Positions 34,001-49,000 of a DNA stretch of 64,000 nucleotides are shown piece after piece. The stretch's first letter is position 1. Every line of letters starts with the position of its first letter. The stretch covers positions 103,560,464 to 103,624,463 of the forward strand of contig OX638131.1 of assembly GCA_951804985.1 (NCBI GenBank). The letters are read 5' to 3'. Origin of the DNA: Dryomyza anilis (Eukaryota; Arthropoda; Insecta; Diptera; Dryomyzidae). Below the pieces are notes generated by a model, which did not search any database, had not been told where the DNA came from, and saw nothing but the letters and a program-made list of their open reading frames with translations. A program made the translations under genes and the position numbers.

Positions 34001-37000
34001 CAAAATTGTAGGGAATAGATTTCACAGTACAATGGATATAGTCTGTCTGAGTGCTGTGGATCTTAGTAGATATTCCAAAAAAAAAAAAAAAAAAAAAAAC
34101 ACGCCGGTCTTGATCATCATGGAAGAAGTACGGCCCAATGACGCCGACGGCCCATAAACCGCACCAAACCGTAATTTTTTCGGGATGCAATGATGACTCA
34201 TGGAGTACGTGTGGATTGCTGTCTGACCAATAACGCATATTTTGTTTATTGACGAAGCCATTCAGCCAGAAATGAGCCTCATCGCTGAAGATGATTTTTC
34301 GATGAAAATCCGAATTATTTTCAAGTTGTTGCGCAGCCCAATTCACGAACATACGACGCTTTTGGTGGTCAAGCGGCTTCAGTTCGTGTGTCAATTTGAT
34401 TTTGTAAGGATGTAGGCCAAGATCTTTTCGCAAAATGCGCCACAAGGACGTCACAGAGATGCCGAACGCTTTAGAACGACGTGAGAGAAACATTTGGGCT
34501 TTCTTCAACTGAAGCCTCAGCGGTAGCAATATTCTCGACACTACGGGCACTTCTTTGTCTCACTGGCACGGGAACATTTTGTACTGTGCCTGTGAATTCA
34601 AATTTTTCCACTAGACGCTCAATTGTTGATCTGCTAGGACGATTATGACGACCATAAATTGGACGTAGCGCTCTTAACGTTGAGGCCACTGACTCCGAAT
34701 TTCGGTAGTAAGTTTTAGTAATTTCGACTCGTTGTTGGCTCGTATATCTTTCCATCATGAAATGGCAAACCTTACTGAAGAGAAATGTCAAAAGAGCGGC
34801 AAGAAATATTGCGTCGTTTGCTGTCCCTGTCGCTCTATTTTTGTAGCGTCCCATTTGAAAAACCCTGTAGAACTGTATTCAATTCAAACTCAATATAAAG
34901 ATATACATTTGTATAACGTTACTGATACTGCAATACAGCATATCTACATTTTCGAATACCGCTTACAAAATCAATTTTACAGAAGTGAATCTCAATTCTG
35001 CACTTACTTCATTCAAAATTAAGTATGTCATAACTTATAATGGCATTTATCTAATTTATCCAAACAACATATCATATAAAACCGGATTAAACGACCAAAT
35101 TTAATTAGGCGGTTTCGGCTGTATCGTCGACGATAATTTACTACAATAATTTTTTCGTTGTAGAAATTTAATTGATATTTCGTTTTAAAGCTACAAAATC
35201 AAGATTTATAAGTTCTTAATTTTTAAACATGAACATGTGGTCAGTGGTCATTATACCAGGAATTAAAATTTTATGTCCTTAAACACTGTTTAAAATTTGT
35301 TAAAAATTGCAAATTTGTGTTGGTTTATTATAAATGTTGGTGCCAAATTTTAAGATGGTATTTTATACATTAAAATATTATTTAGATAAGGTTTTAACAA
35401 AAAATTAACAAATTTTGATTTTTGTAAAAGGTTATTGTATTGTCACGTACAGAACTAAAAAAAATACATGTATTATTATATTAAACTTACAACATTTTTT
35501 AAAAAGATACAGGAAGAACAGAACAGGGGTAGAATTCTGTACAGAAGTAGAATTCTTATACGGGTCCAAAGTTAAATGTACATTTTTTCCAATGTGTGGA
35601 TTTATGGGATTTTTTTTGTGTTAGAACTTAAAGAAAACAATATTGTATTTAGAAAAATCTTAAAACGGCTGTATCTCATAAACGGAGCGTTTTAGAAGGG
35701 TCTAAAGTTAAATGTTAATTTGTGCCAATGTGTGGGATTATGGGGATGTTTTTTCAAAATTGTGCTAGAACTTAAAGAAACCAATAGTGTATTTAGAAAA
35801 ATCTTCAAACGACTGTATCTCCTAAACAGAGCGTTTTAGAGGGGTTAAATGTTAATTTGTGCCAATGTGTGGGATTATGGGGATGTTTTTTCAAACATTC
35901 AAAATTCTGCTAGAACTTAAAGAAACCAATAGTGTATTTAGAAAAAATCTTAAAATGGCTGTATCTCAAAACGGAACGTTTTAGCGGGGTCTAAAGTTAA
36001 ATGTTCATTTTTGCCAATGTGTGAGTTTATGGGAATTTGTTTTCAAAAATTCAAAATTGTGTTAGAACTTAAAGAAACCAATATTGTATTTAGAAAAATA
36101 TTGAAACGACTGTATCTCCTAAACAGAGCGTTTTAGAGGCGTCAAAGTTGAATGTTAATTTTTGCCAATGTGTGGGATTATGGGGATGTTTTTTTCAAAA
36201 ATTCAAAATTGTGTTAGAACTTAAAGAAACCAATAGTGTATTTAGAAAAATCTTCAAACGACTGCATCTCCTAAACATAGCGTTTTAGAGGGGTTAAATG
36301 TTAAATGTTAATTTGTGCCAATGTGTGGGATTATGGGGATGTTTTTTCAAAAATTCAAAATTGTGCCAGAACTTAAAGAAACCAATAGTGTATTGAGAAA
36401 AAATCTTAAAATGGCTGTATCTCAAAAACGGAACTTTTTAGCGGGGTCTAAAGTCAAATGTTCATTTTTGCCAATGTGTGGGATTATAGGGATGTTTTTT
36501 CAAAAATTCAAAATTGTGCTAGAACTTAAAGAAACCAATAGTGTATATAGAAAAATCTTGAAACGACTGTTTCTCCTAAACAGAGCGTTTCAGAGGGGTT
36601 AAATGTTAATTTTTGCCAATGTGTGGGATTATGGGGATGTTTTTTCAAAAATTCCAAATTGTGTTAGAACTTAAAGAAAATAATAGAACTTAAAGAAACC
36701 AATAGAAATATCTTAAAGCGGCTGTATCTCTAAAGTTTTCTACATTCGAAAGCAGAATTTCCTCGGCATTTACAAAAAAGGGGAACATCGATTTTCTAGT
36801 AATTCTAGAAAATTTTTGACAACTAATTGAAATCTGTCACGTTCGGAACTTTTAGTACCAAAAGTGTAAAATATATCAAGAAAAAAAAATGTATTTCACA
36901 AAATACATACAGAACGTTCAGAATTATTCTGTGATTTATTACGAAATAACTACGAAATTTAGGAACAAAGTATATATGAACAAAAATAAATTGTCTCAGC

Positions 37001-40000
37001 TATGTACTGAGATAATTCAAAAAATATATATTATACAGCAAAAGTATTTTTAGAAAATCGTAATCGTAGTGATAATTTCCAAATGGAACTTTTTGTACCG
37101 TCCGGAATTTTTCTGTGATTTATTATGATAAAACTATAAACTTTACGAACCAAATGTAAATATACAAAGAAAGCATATGATTTCAGCTATTTTCTAAAAT
37201 AATTTACAAAAAATAATTATTAAATACTACTAACTAATGGTCCCTGCCATACACTACCTTTGTCTACTTTTTTGCTTGCTACCATATGCCTACTATGTCC
37301 TACATTTGCCTGCGAACTGCTTTCACATTATAGGCTAATTTTGCAACTCCCACCTTTTCGTAACTTTAAATTTCCTACAATATACGATTTTAGTACCAAT
37401 AAATAGTTGCTCGAGACAAAATATTTCGCATTTTTCTGGAATATTTTGGGCATATTTCCGGCGAACGCACAGATAAGTAGAATATTTTGGTAAGTGTATA
37501 GCAGGTTGTAAATTTTTATATAATTTTATGGCAGATTCACGCCATATTTGGCGAATGGGCAGAAATCAGACAGCTTTTAAAACGAACTACGCCTTTGTCT
37601 GTTTGAAATATGTCGAGGAAATGTGTTTAGAAACATTTCCTCGACCCTGCCAAAAATTTTGTCTGGGGTTGCCTGCTATTTTCGACCATTTTCCGGTCGA
37701 AACTTTTAAAATTTGTGAAGATTAATTTATCATCTATGTATTTATGATTCCTACCATTCACTATCTTTGCCTACCATTTTGCTTCTACCCTATTGCCTAC
37801 CATGACCTGTCTGTGTCTACCATTTTACTTCCAAATGTTGTGTCTACCATACCCTAACCTTGTTTGCCATTTCCCTACTAATTGTGCTTTCACACTATAG
37901 CAGGCAATATACAGGTATTGTTCACATTCACATCTTTGGCAACCTAAAATCTTTACATAAAATGTGATTTCAATGCGTATAAACTGCTTGTTTTGTCTAA
38001 CTGTTTTCTTCCATTTTCCTGTCTAAAATTCTGTCTTGTAAATATTCGCTATTCAATGTGAAATCTAAAGAGTTCATTAATATTCGTTACGGCATTCGTT
38101 TAAAAATTCTGTGACAAATCAATTAAAAAGTAACAGATATCACTTATATTTGATAAAATCGCTTAAATGTTTTTCAATTGTTGCATTTACAAGAAAAATA
38201 TTTAAATAGCAATTTCAGCGTAGCAAAAAATATTAAATATTTTAATGAAATATGTATTTTTATTTTCAACCTCAATCAAGCACAGCTCAGGCAGGGTGTA
38301 AAAATCATTTAAAAGTCATTAAAATTTTACACATATTTTTGATTACATGTTGCTGGCCACACAACATATATCGAGGTAAAACGCATCAACTACATTTTAA
38401 AAATTGCTCAATTAGGTTCATAAAAATCATATTATATCCGACAATTACCAAATGATGAGGCCAATATGTACAGCAATTGATAAGAACATGCTTAACTTTC
38501 AAAAGGCATATCAAATTTTTAAATTACTTATTTGGATTTACTAATAAAAAAAGAAGTTTTTCTTTAATATGTATTTGGTTCATTTTACTTCTACAAAGGA
38601 CAATATACTCTATTATAGTATACAATGTATATATTGTGGTAAAGGGGTCATTTTATGTGTATTATGTATGCAAATAGAGCAACAATGTTCAGGAGTTTTA
38701 CCTGCTGCAGACTAACTAAACATCGATTATGTGGGTTATGTTATTAATTAAAATATAGAACAACGTATACGACACACGCAATCGCAATTAGGGGTTAATA
38801 AAATTACAGCTAACATTAGAGAATTTAATGAAGTTACTTAAGAAACGGGAGGATACAAAGGGGGAAAACATAATAAAAATAAATTCAGGTTAATTTTCGC
38901 AAACAATTAGAATTAATTTCAATGGTCATAAATGAATGTGGCGTTTTTCGTTTTGTGAAAATTTTTATATTTAGTGAAAAATTGAATTTTTAGTGAAAAA
39001 TTGAATTTTTAGTGAAAAATTTAATTTATAGTGAAAAATTTAATTTTTAATGAATAATTGAATTTTTAGTGAAAATTTGAATTTTTAGTGAAAAATAGAA
39101 TTTTTAGTGAAAAATTGAATTTTTTAGTGAAAAATGGAATTTTAGTGAAAATTGCATTTTTGGTGAAAATTTTAATTTTTAGTGAAAAATTGAATTTTTA
39201 GTAAAAAAATTGAATTTTTAGTGAAAATTTGAATTTTAGTGAAAAATTGAATTTTTAGTGAAAAATTGAATTTTTAATGATAAATTGAATTTTTAGTAAA
39301 AATTGAATTTTTAGTGAAAAATTAAATTTTTAGTGAAAAATTGAATTTTTAGTGAAAAATTAATGAAAAATTTAATTTTTAGTAAAAAATTGAATTTTTA
39401 GTGAAAAATTGAATTTTTAGTGAAAAATTGAATTTTTAGTGAAAATTGAATTTTTAGTGAAAAATTGAATTTTTAGTGAAAAATTGAATTTTTAGTGAAA
39501 AATTGAATTATTTGTGAAAAATTGAATTTTTAGTGAAAAATTTAATTTATAGTGAATAACTGAATTTTTAGTGAAAAATTGAATTTTTAGTGAATAACTG
39601 AATTTTTAGTGAAAAATTGAATTTTTAGTGAAAAATTGAATTTTTAGTGAAAAATTGAATTTTTAGTGAAAAATTGAATTTTTTAGTGAAAAATTGAATT
39701 TTTGGTGAAAAATTTAATTTTTAGTGAAAAATTGAATTTTTAGTGAAAAATTGAATTTTTTGTGAAAAATTGAATTTTTAGTGAAAAATTGAATTTTTAG
39801 TGAAAAATTGAATTTTTAGTGAAAAATTGAATTTTTAGTGAAAAATTGAATTTTTAGTGAAAAATTGAATTTTCAGAGAAAATTTGATTTTTTAATGTAA
39901 AATTTAATTTTTAGTGAAAATTTTGATTTTTAATGTAAAATTGAATTTTTAGTGAAAAAATGTTTTTAGTGAAAAATTAAATTTTTTGTGAACAATTGAA

Positions 40001-43000
40001 TTTTTAATGAAAAATTGAATTTTAGTGAAAATTTGAATTTTTAGTGAAATATTGAATTTCTATTGAAAAATTGAATTTTTAGTGAAAAATTGCATTTTTA
40101 GTGAAAAATTCTATTTTTAGTGAAAAATTCCATTTTTTAGTGAAAAATTTAATTTTTAGAGAAAATTGTAATTTTAGTGAAAAATTGAATTTCTATTGAA
40201 AATTGAATTTTTAGTGAAAAATTGAATTTTTAGTGAAAAATTGAATTTTTAGTGAAAAATTGAATTTTTAGTGAAAAATTGAATTTTTAGTGAAAAATTG
40301 AATTTTTAGTGAAAAATTGAATTTTTAGTGAAAAATTGAATTTTTAGTGAAAATTTGAATTTTTTGTGAAATATCGAATTTTAGTGAAAAATTTAAATTT
40401 GAGTAAAAAATTTTAATTTTGGTGAAAATTTGAATTTTTAGTGAAAATTTTAATTTTTAAGGAAAAATTGAATTTCTATTGAAAAATTGAATTTTTAGTG
40501 AAAAATTGAATTTTTGGTGAAAAATTAAATTTTTAGTGAAACTTTGAATTTTTATCGAACTTTTTATTTTTAATTAATAAAAATATACAAAAAGTCCTTC
40601 CATTAATTCCATCAAATGAAATTTCTAAAAAGGAAAATTTAATATTAATTAATTCTATTTTAAAAAGTATCTGCTTATCCTCGCTTCCTTCTATAAATAT
40701 AACAAATTTTATGTTGTTACGAAACTTTACCAAACACGCTATAAATAAAACTTTCAAATCTCTGTGGAATTTTACAATTTTAACTCTATGACGTCAGCGT
40801 ATATTTTATGCGAAGCACTTGAAGGGTACTTTATTGACTAAAGTCGGCAACACGTTAATTAAGTCAGTAATGCAAACAAATTCACAGACACGCATAGATT
40901 TAAACACAAAATGAATATACGTGAAAATATAAAACTAATTCACACTACTAGGGGCATAATTGCATATTTAGTTTTTCTATTATTTGTATTATTTTTGTAA
41001 GTTTTATATGGAAGTGTGTCGCCAATTGTTTTTCCTGTTTTTGTACACCTCGAACAATAGTAACTCTTTGTAGTTCCGTTAACGTTCATAAATTAACTAC
41101 GAAGTGCGACCAAAACAAAAACGTGTGGCGCCGCCTGTTATTAGTATTTGGAGGGGTCTGTCTACCCAATTGGAATTTGATTTCATAAAAGAAATTTCTC
41201 AAATATTTATTAACTTCTTAGTTTTTTTCTTTACGCGTAGAAATATCAAATGTTTTATTGACATTGGTATTTCTTGTTTGGTAAAAATACTTTTTTCAAA
41301 TAATTGTCGAATAAATAAAAATTTCTAAAAATTACTGCGTAATAAATACCACAATTTTTTTAAGTAGACTCTATTCCGGAAATAAAACAAATATTTTTTT
41401 AATTTTATATTATTATTTATTTTTGTATTTAATAAAAATCGGTTTACGAACAATTCATAGCCAACAATAATTTCCTGTCACTTCATACTAGACAACTGCA
41501 CAAATGTAATTGAAGTTCCCTATATAAAATATGCGCTACCGCACTCTACAGTATTGAGTGCATTTTGCAATGGCAGTCTAAAGTATTATAGTGAAGTCTC
41601 TTCAGCGACTTCAGTTCACTGTAGTATTTGTTTCATTGGTGTCAAGTAGTGTCAAGACATTTTTTTCAAGACATTCAATGTTTTCAATAACAAAACCAAA
41701 TGACACTACTGTCGCTGAAAAGTGAGTGCAGTGAGTGAGTGCAACGATAACGAGTGAGTATACGAACATTGGAAACAACAACAAATCTTCCGCTCGAAGG
41801 CATTAATGTTGTTGTCGGTATTTATATGTTTATAAAAAATACAAAAAATATTATTTATCCAACAAAAAAAAATAGTTTAAGGACAATTTTTGTAAGACAA
41901 AAACAATGCATTGGACGAAAAGCAATATATCCAACAATTTTTTTTTTTAACAAAAAACTTATTATAAAATTTTATATGATTTTCGTATACGAAAATGCCA
42001 TAAGCAGTCCATTTCAGTATTTGAATTTTTATTGCACCTCATTATATACCTCTTCACTGTAACTACGTCTTGTTTGTGTTTTGTTTTGACACTACTTTTG
42101 CTTTTTTGTTGTGAGCAACATATTCATAAGATTTTGAAGCATAGATTCGGCACATGTCTTTAAATGCATTTGTGCAGACGTCTACTTCATACCCGTGACT
42201 TTTTGTGTCAGAGACAATATTTCTCCATTACAATATTTGAATTTAGTTCGGTGTTAATTTTTCCCAGTAAATTCTTACCTAATTCAATTTGAATTTAGTT
42301 CGGTGTTAATTTTTCCCAGTAAATTCTTACCTAATTCAAGGAATGAATTGTCTTGGGAGGAATTGCCGCTCGATTAAATTGTTTCGCTGAAAAATAACAA
42401 TACAGTATGCCAATCGTTAAATATCTAAAATATCATATTCAATAATATTTACTGTACCCACATTTACATTCAGGCTACCGAAGAATTATTTCGATATCGA
42501 TGCCAATTCCCACACTGATATTATATATAAAAAAAAGTTCAATCAATATGGCAGATATCGATAGAAATTATAGTTATATCGAAACGAGAACTGTTCTATT
42601 GAAATAATCCCAGTCTGACATGTCTCTTGGATACCTCGAATATTTCTCGAATTCACTCCGTGAACAATTTACTGTACCCACCCAGTCTTCCATTTGTTTC
42701 GATATCATTTCGAGACTGATTAGATATGTCAAAGACATTCAATCGATCCCGATTAAGAATTTCATTTCGTTTCATGAAGAACATTGCATTAAATCATAGA
42801 TCATATGTCATAAATGGTTTTTCAACAGGGACGCTACAAAAGTAGAGCGACAGGGACAGCAAACGACGCCATATTTCTTGCCGCTCTTTTGACATTTCTC
42901 TTCAGTAAGGTTTGCCATTTCATGATGGAAAGATATACGAATTCGAATTTCGATGGTAAATTTTAATTTAATTCGACTCGTTGTTGGCTCGTATATCCTT

Positions 43001-46000
43001 CCATCATGAAATGGTAAACCTTACTGAAGAGAAATGTCAAAAGAGCGGCAATAAATATGGGTCGTTTGCTGTCCCTGTCCCTTGAAAAAAACTTTTGTAG
43101 CGCTCTTATTGAAAAACCCTTTATATACATATATCAATGACATTGTGAAAATCCGTCATTGGTGAAGTATTATTGATGACGTCATTGATGAAAATTAACA
43201 TTCACCTGACATGTCCCTAAAGGTATGCAGCATTTACGTTGTGAATTGCAATGTGAAATACATACAACATACGTCTAGAGGTAGCATTTACGCGTGAAAC
43301 TGAAATATTGTGTTCGATATCACCCTGCCATATAATTCATAGGCCCAATTTGAGGGAACCATTTTCATAAAAGCGGGATAATAAGCAGAAGTAATAGTTG
43401 ATAGTAAAGTACGTTATTGACATTAGCAAGTACACATACCATTTCAACCAAGGACAGATGAAAATAATAAAATTGAAATAATGAATAACATAAGATAAAT
43501 AAAAGAAAATTAAAAAATATATTTTTTTCCAAAAAAAAAAAAAAAAAAAAGATTGTCATTTGTGACTTGCTTGATGAATGACGTGCATGACTTCGTTAAT
43601 GCTACATCATGCATGAATCGGTGGACATTTGTATGAAATGTCATCAATGCTTTGCAGGGCGAAAATGCTATCGGTCATCGATGTTTCTGACCTGACATAG
43701 GCGAATCGTTGATGAATCATTGGTGACATTTCCTGCTGGGAAGAGCTTGTTAAAATTTATTTTGTTTTGAAAATAATACAAAGCACAGTCGTAAAATTAA
43801 AATTAAACAAAAACTTCCAGTGAATTTATACGTCTAGATTTATAGTATATTTTCAACTGGGTTTGTTGTGTGTTTACATTAAATGCTTTAGTATTTATTT
43901 TGCAGAACTAATGTCAATGTCCTTTTAGTTTTATTTTTTCTAAGTCTTATATTTGCGAATGATATTTGCAATTAATTAGTCGTTGTGCGTGTTTGTTATT
44001 TTTAAATAAACAGAAGAACGTATTACGATAAAGAAATTATTAAATCATATTTTGTTACCCTTAAAAAAATATATACAGTATTTATATAATTAGTATAACA
44101 TTAAGTTAAAATATATATTAATTTATATTTGGAAAAAATAAGTTCACATAAACTACCAATTACGCTCACCTTGAAAGTACACGGATAGAAAAGATTAGTT
44201 TGAATATGTTTGAATGTAATTAAAAAGTAATACGAAATTACCATACATGTATTAGGAATGAAGTGTAATTAAATTATAATCGAAATATAATTTATTTTGT
44301 AAACATTGTTATATTGTCCAGCAGAATCTGTCAAATTTACCATAAATATGTTACAATACCAACATAAAATTTTAATTGCATTTGAATAAACTATTTCTTG
44401 GCAATTTACTTGGTTAAAACTATGTTTCGAAACACAGAAAATGCTAATCAAATCTAAATACAACGTATGTTCGCAACGTTCGTCTTAATTCGATAATTTA
44501 TCGACTGAAGTTGGCAACGTTGTGCAGCATTTTCTATCTCCGCCATCTTTTGTCATCGTTTGAACATATTGATGTTTAAAAACAAAAAAAAATGGATTTA
44601 AATAAATATATGCTTGCAACATTCTTCTTGTATACGAAGTTGGCTGTAGTTGAGCAAAATTTTCTACATACGTCTCTTTTGTCGTTGTTTAAAGTAAAGG
44701 CCATATTTCTTACCGCTTTTATGACATTTATCTTCAGTAAGGTTTGCCATTTCATGAGATAAGAAAGATATACGAATTCGAATTTCGGTGGTAAATTTTA
44801 ATAATTTCGACTCGTTGTTGGCTCGTATATCTCTCCATCATGAAATGGCAAACCTTACTGAAGAGAAATGTCAAAAATGCGGCAAGAAATATGGCGTCGT
44901 TTGCTGTCCCTGTCGCTCTACTTTTGTAGCGTCCCTGTTAAAAAACCCTTGAAAAAAACTTTTGTAGTGCTCTTATTGAAAAACCCTTTATGTATATGTT
45001 CATTTTAAACATACTGATGTTCGAAAAGAAACAAAAAATTAATTCAAATGTAAATAAAGGTATTCTTGCAGCTCTCTTCTTGTATACAAAGTTGACACTC
45101 GGTGATCGGCATTTTCTGCGTACGTGTCTTTTGTTGTTCGTTGAGAAAACGTGTTCGCGTCGGTAATAATTTTGTTATTTGTAAATTAAATAAATATATA
45201 AATTGTGTTACAAAAACTTCAAATTGTAACAGAGTATAATATAGTGCAGTATATAATTTCTGAAACTAATGTGAAAAAAACCACAAATAAAAATCTGTGT
45301 TTCGATTTTCAAACATGCCAAATGTGTTTTTACAAAAGCCCCCGTGAATTCCTTGCCTACGCTATGTGCTGTACTGAGATCAACTGTAACTGTACCAACT
45401 ATAAAGCGATCGTCTGGTTTAGCGTCTGCAGGTGCAATTGTGCATTAATTGATGCTCTCACTTGTACCTGCAGTTTTAAACCAATTATTTATTTATGCAT
45501 TTAAAAATGTGTTTATGAATTCAATTATTATAAATTCCCACTGTGCATGTTTAAAGATTTTTAATAAAAATTAATAAAAAAATATTTTATTTTTATTTTA
45601 TTTTCAGGATTTCTTTCCAAAAATATTTAAATATGTTTCTATGCAAACATACTACTTTTTAAACTGAAACAACTGATATGTTTAATAATAATAAATAATA
45701 TTTATATAAATATAAATATGTTTTACTGAAAACATATTTATATTCAGGTTGTTCAAAATCATGTTTTATTTTGAACATATTTATGTTTCGGTTCAAATAT
45801 TTATTTTATTTGAATGTAGTAATTATTATGTTTCCATTAGAACATACTCCATTTTAAGGAGCTACATTAAAATGTTTCCGTAATATTATAATGTAAGTCA
45901 GAGCTCATTACAAAACTATTCAAGTCTCAATACAAACCTGTTTACGAATGATTTATCAATCAATTATATATTATGTTTACACAAAATTCCAAACATACAT

Positions 46001-49000
46001 GTTAATGCCTGCAAAATTATGTTTGGGAGAGCCCTTTTTTTGCAGCGTATAGTGTATATAATAGTCAAATTTATAGCGTTGAGGTTATATTGAAGGTGTC
46101 ACGCCCCTTTGTCCAATTACACCGACATTCTACATGCCGATTAGAATGTTAAATATGATACTGCTTCTATTTTTGTCATTTTTAACAGTTAAAAGTTTAA
46201 GCATTTTTAATGTTTGTTATATATGTGGTGCCACTCCCAGTTGTCCAATCACGCCCATATTTTACGTGGCAATTATAATTATAAATATGATCGTTTGCTT
46301 TCATATTTATAACTCTACTAGTAGCATTTTAGCATGTAGCATTTTGAATGTATAGATTATATGGAAGGTGATTCGCCCCTTTTAACAGTTCCGCCTATAT
46401 TTTACATGACGATTAAACTCCTTTGCTTCCATTTTTTTATAACTCTACTCTTAGAATGTCTGGAGTATTAGCATTATATAAATATGGTTCCTCGTTTCCT
46501 ATTATAAAAATCTGCACTTGAAGAATCTTTATTGTTGTATTCTTTTTGGCTTCTCGGCTTTGCAGAAAAAGCCGAGATCTTATCCGCTGTTATCTCAGGT
46601 GAAGTTAAAATTTTGCTGTTCATTGATTTGTGACCAAGATTTAAGTTTTTTCTTGCCTTAATCAATTTAATAATTCAGGTAACACAATATTTTACAATAT
46701 TTTACTAAAATTACAAAAAAACAATGCTTAAATTACGTTTCCCACTTTACCCCATAATGTGTTTCCCACTTTACCCCTATATTGTAAATTGATCATAAAT
46801 TAGGTCCATTTAAGCAATGTTAAATTATTTGCAACACCCGTTTGTATTTCGAAAGATATACAACATTCGATCCTTTTCAACATACCTTCCTAGTGAAAAA
46901 CATAAAAACTCTAAAATAATTTTTTTCGCTTGTTCTCAAAATGCAATAAATTTTAGAGTTATTTTAGAGTTTTCTATGGTTTAAATTTGATTATAACCAT
47001 GGATGAAAAAGTTGATGCCATACTAAGAAGCACTTGACAATTGTTTTTATTTTTTTAAGTGTCCAAAAATTGCCATTTCCCGCATTACCCCATGTCCCAC
47101 TTTACCCCAGACTTTCCTACGAATTATGATTTGAATCAATTTAATCATATTTTAGGTACTTACATTAAAATGTTCGTGTATATTGTGCATTTCTTCAGTA
47201 GAGAATAATCCAAAAATATATTGTTAAACTTTTTCGTATTTCACAAGATTTCATCAAAATTTAAAAATTTTACGAAATATATATCTATATACATCTATGT
47301 TTAATTTAATGTAATTATGTGATTTTTAAAATGATCGGTCATGTTTTGATATTTCACTTTTCACTCGAAAATCAAACCGAAATCGAATTTCTTTCGAAAA
47401 ACTTTTCGTTTATTTTATATTGATAAATCGTATTTCGGAGTGAATATAATATAAATTAGAATACAATTTCGAACGAATGTTGAATCATGCCGATACTTTG
47501 CGCTGATAGTATTTTAGAATTTACTTCAATTTATATTTGTTTCAATTAAACTTACTTTATTTCCTATTATTTAATATTTCGACGTAAATAGCTTAATTTG
47601 TACACTTGAAATAATAACTTTTTAATTATTCATCACCTTTTCATCAGTCACATCAGTCACACACACACACACGTGCACCAAACTCATTTAGTTATTAACA
47701 CAATTCCCCGCTTTCTACGACCTTTCTTCTTTAGCTGTAAAACGTCAGCTTGTCTTGTCTGAGAATGTAACAAATTAAAAAACTTTTACTGCTCTACATT
47801 TTTCTGCATGGTGCTATTTTTTTATTTTTTTATTTTTCAGGACTGGTGGGATTCAAAGTTGCCCGAGGAAAGTGTACTATGCTGTCTGAGCGTCATACCT
47901 AAAGTTTTACTTGCCGGCGCCATTACGCTAATGGATGAGGCGTATTATAAGTTGGCCGTTTGGCTAAATGATAGAGGTATTTATTAGGCTGTGCCTTCGC
48001 AAAGACTTTTATCATATTTCTTTTTTAATTTTTTAATTTTACTTTAAGAAAACTATCGTCTACAGTCAAAGTACGAGAACCATCTGATTGCCAAGGTTGC
48101 CATCTTTCAGTTTGTCAACTCGTTTCTGTCGCTGTTTTATATAGCATTTTATTTGCGTGATGAGGATAAGTTAAAGGAGGTAAGTAGTTTGTGTGACTCA
48201 TATTTTGGGTGATGGATAATTATTTCCTGGGGGCAATATTGCTCCGACAATTATTTTTTGAGATAATTTTTCTTCGAAACAATTCTTTTCTGAGACAATT
48301 CTTCCTCAAAAATAAATTTCCGCGAAAATATCTCTTCCGAAAATTCTTCCCCAGACATTTTTCCCCCAACATAATTATTTCATGGACATTTCTTTTCTGA
48401 GGCAATTTACACTCGAAAATATACATCCCCGGGATGTTTCCGATTCAAATCTTCCCGGACAATTTTACAAAGAGACCCGACGCCCCAAGATAACTCTTCC
48501 CAAAAACTTACTTTCCAAATAAAAAAAATGCCATTTTCAGTCAAAAATCTTAAAAATCTTCATTTGAACAATAGATTGTGGTGAATTCTTACCTGACGAT
48601 TATACCCCGATCTATGTATCCCCCACATTTCTTCACCTATAATTCATTCCCGAGACAATAATCTCCGAAAAATTATTTTCGAAACGTTTTTACATTAAGT
48701 ATAATTATTTCCTGGACACTTGTTTCAAAGGAAATATTTCTTCGACGACATTCTTCTCCCAGACAATTTGTTACCGAGTAAATTCTTCCCAAGAGAATAC
48801 TTTCCACATAAAAAGCTATTTTCAGTCAAAATCAGAAATATCTTCAGGTGAAAAGGATGTGGTCAATTATTTTCTGACTATTAATCCCCGAACTATGTAT
48901 CCCCGACATTTCTTCACCGAAAATTCGTTCCCGAGACAATTTTTCTCTGGGAAATTTTTTCCCGAACATTTTTTTCTACAAGATAATTATTTGCTCCAAA

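Larger units (their letters stand above)
33430..34867 (-). mobile_element. DD41D Tc1/mariner element, copy 2, with SINE inside
   Basis: Flanked by TA at 33428-33429 and 34868-34869. The low-coordinate end AAGGGTTTTTAAATAAAAC has lost about 35 bases next to the terminus compared with copy 1; the other end is ATTTGAAAAACCCTG. The inside is one transposase gene on the reverse strand, split by a SINE at 33902-34100. Confidence 0.9.

Noticed and set aside
45205..45504. 99-codon cysteine-rich frame
   Set aside because: No signal peptide, spacing pattern of a known Cys-rich family, or splice signals; it lies in the middle of ano8 intron 4 and includes an inverted repeat.
46134..46355. 73-codon hydrophobic frame
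   Set aside because: Read-through of a degenerate 150-bp tandem repeat.
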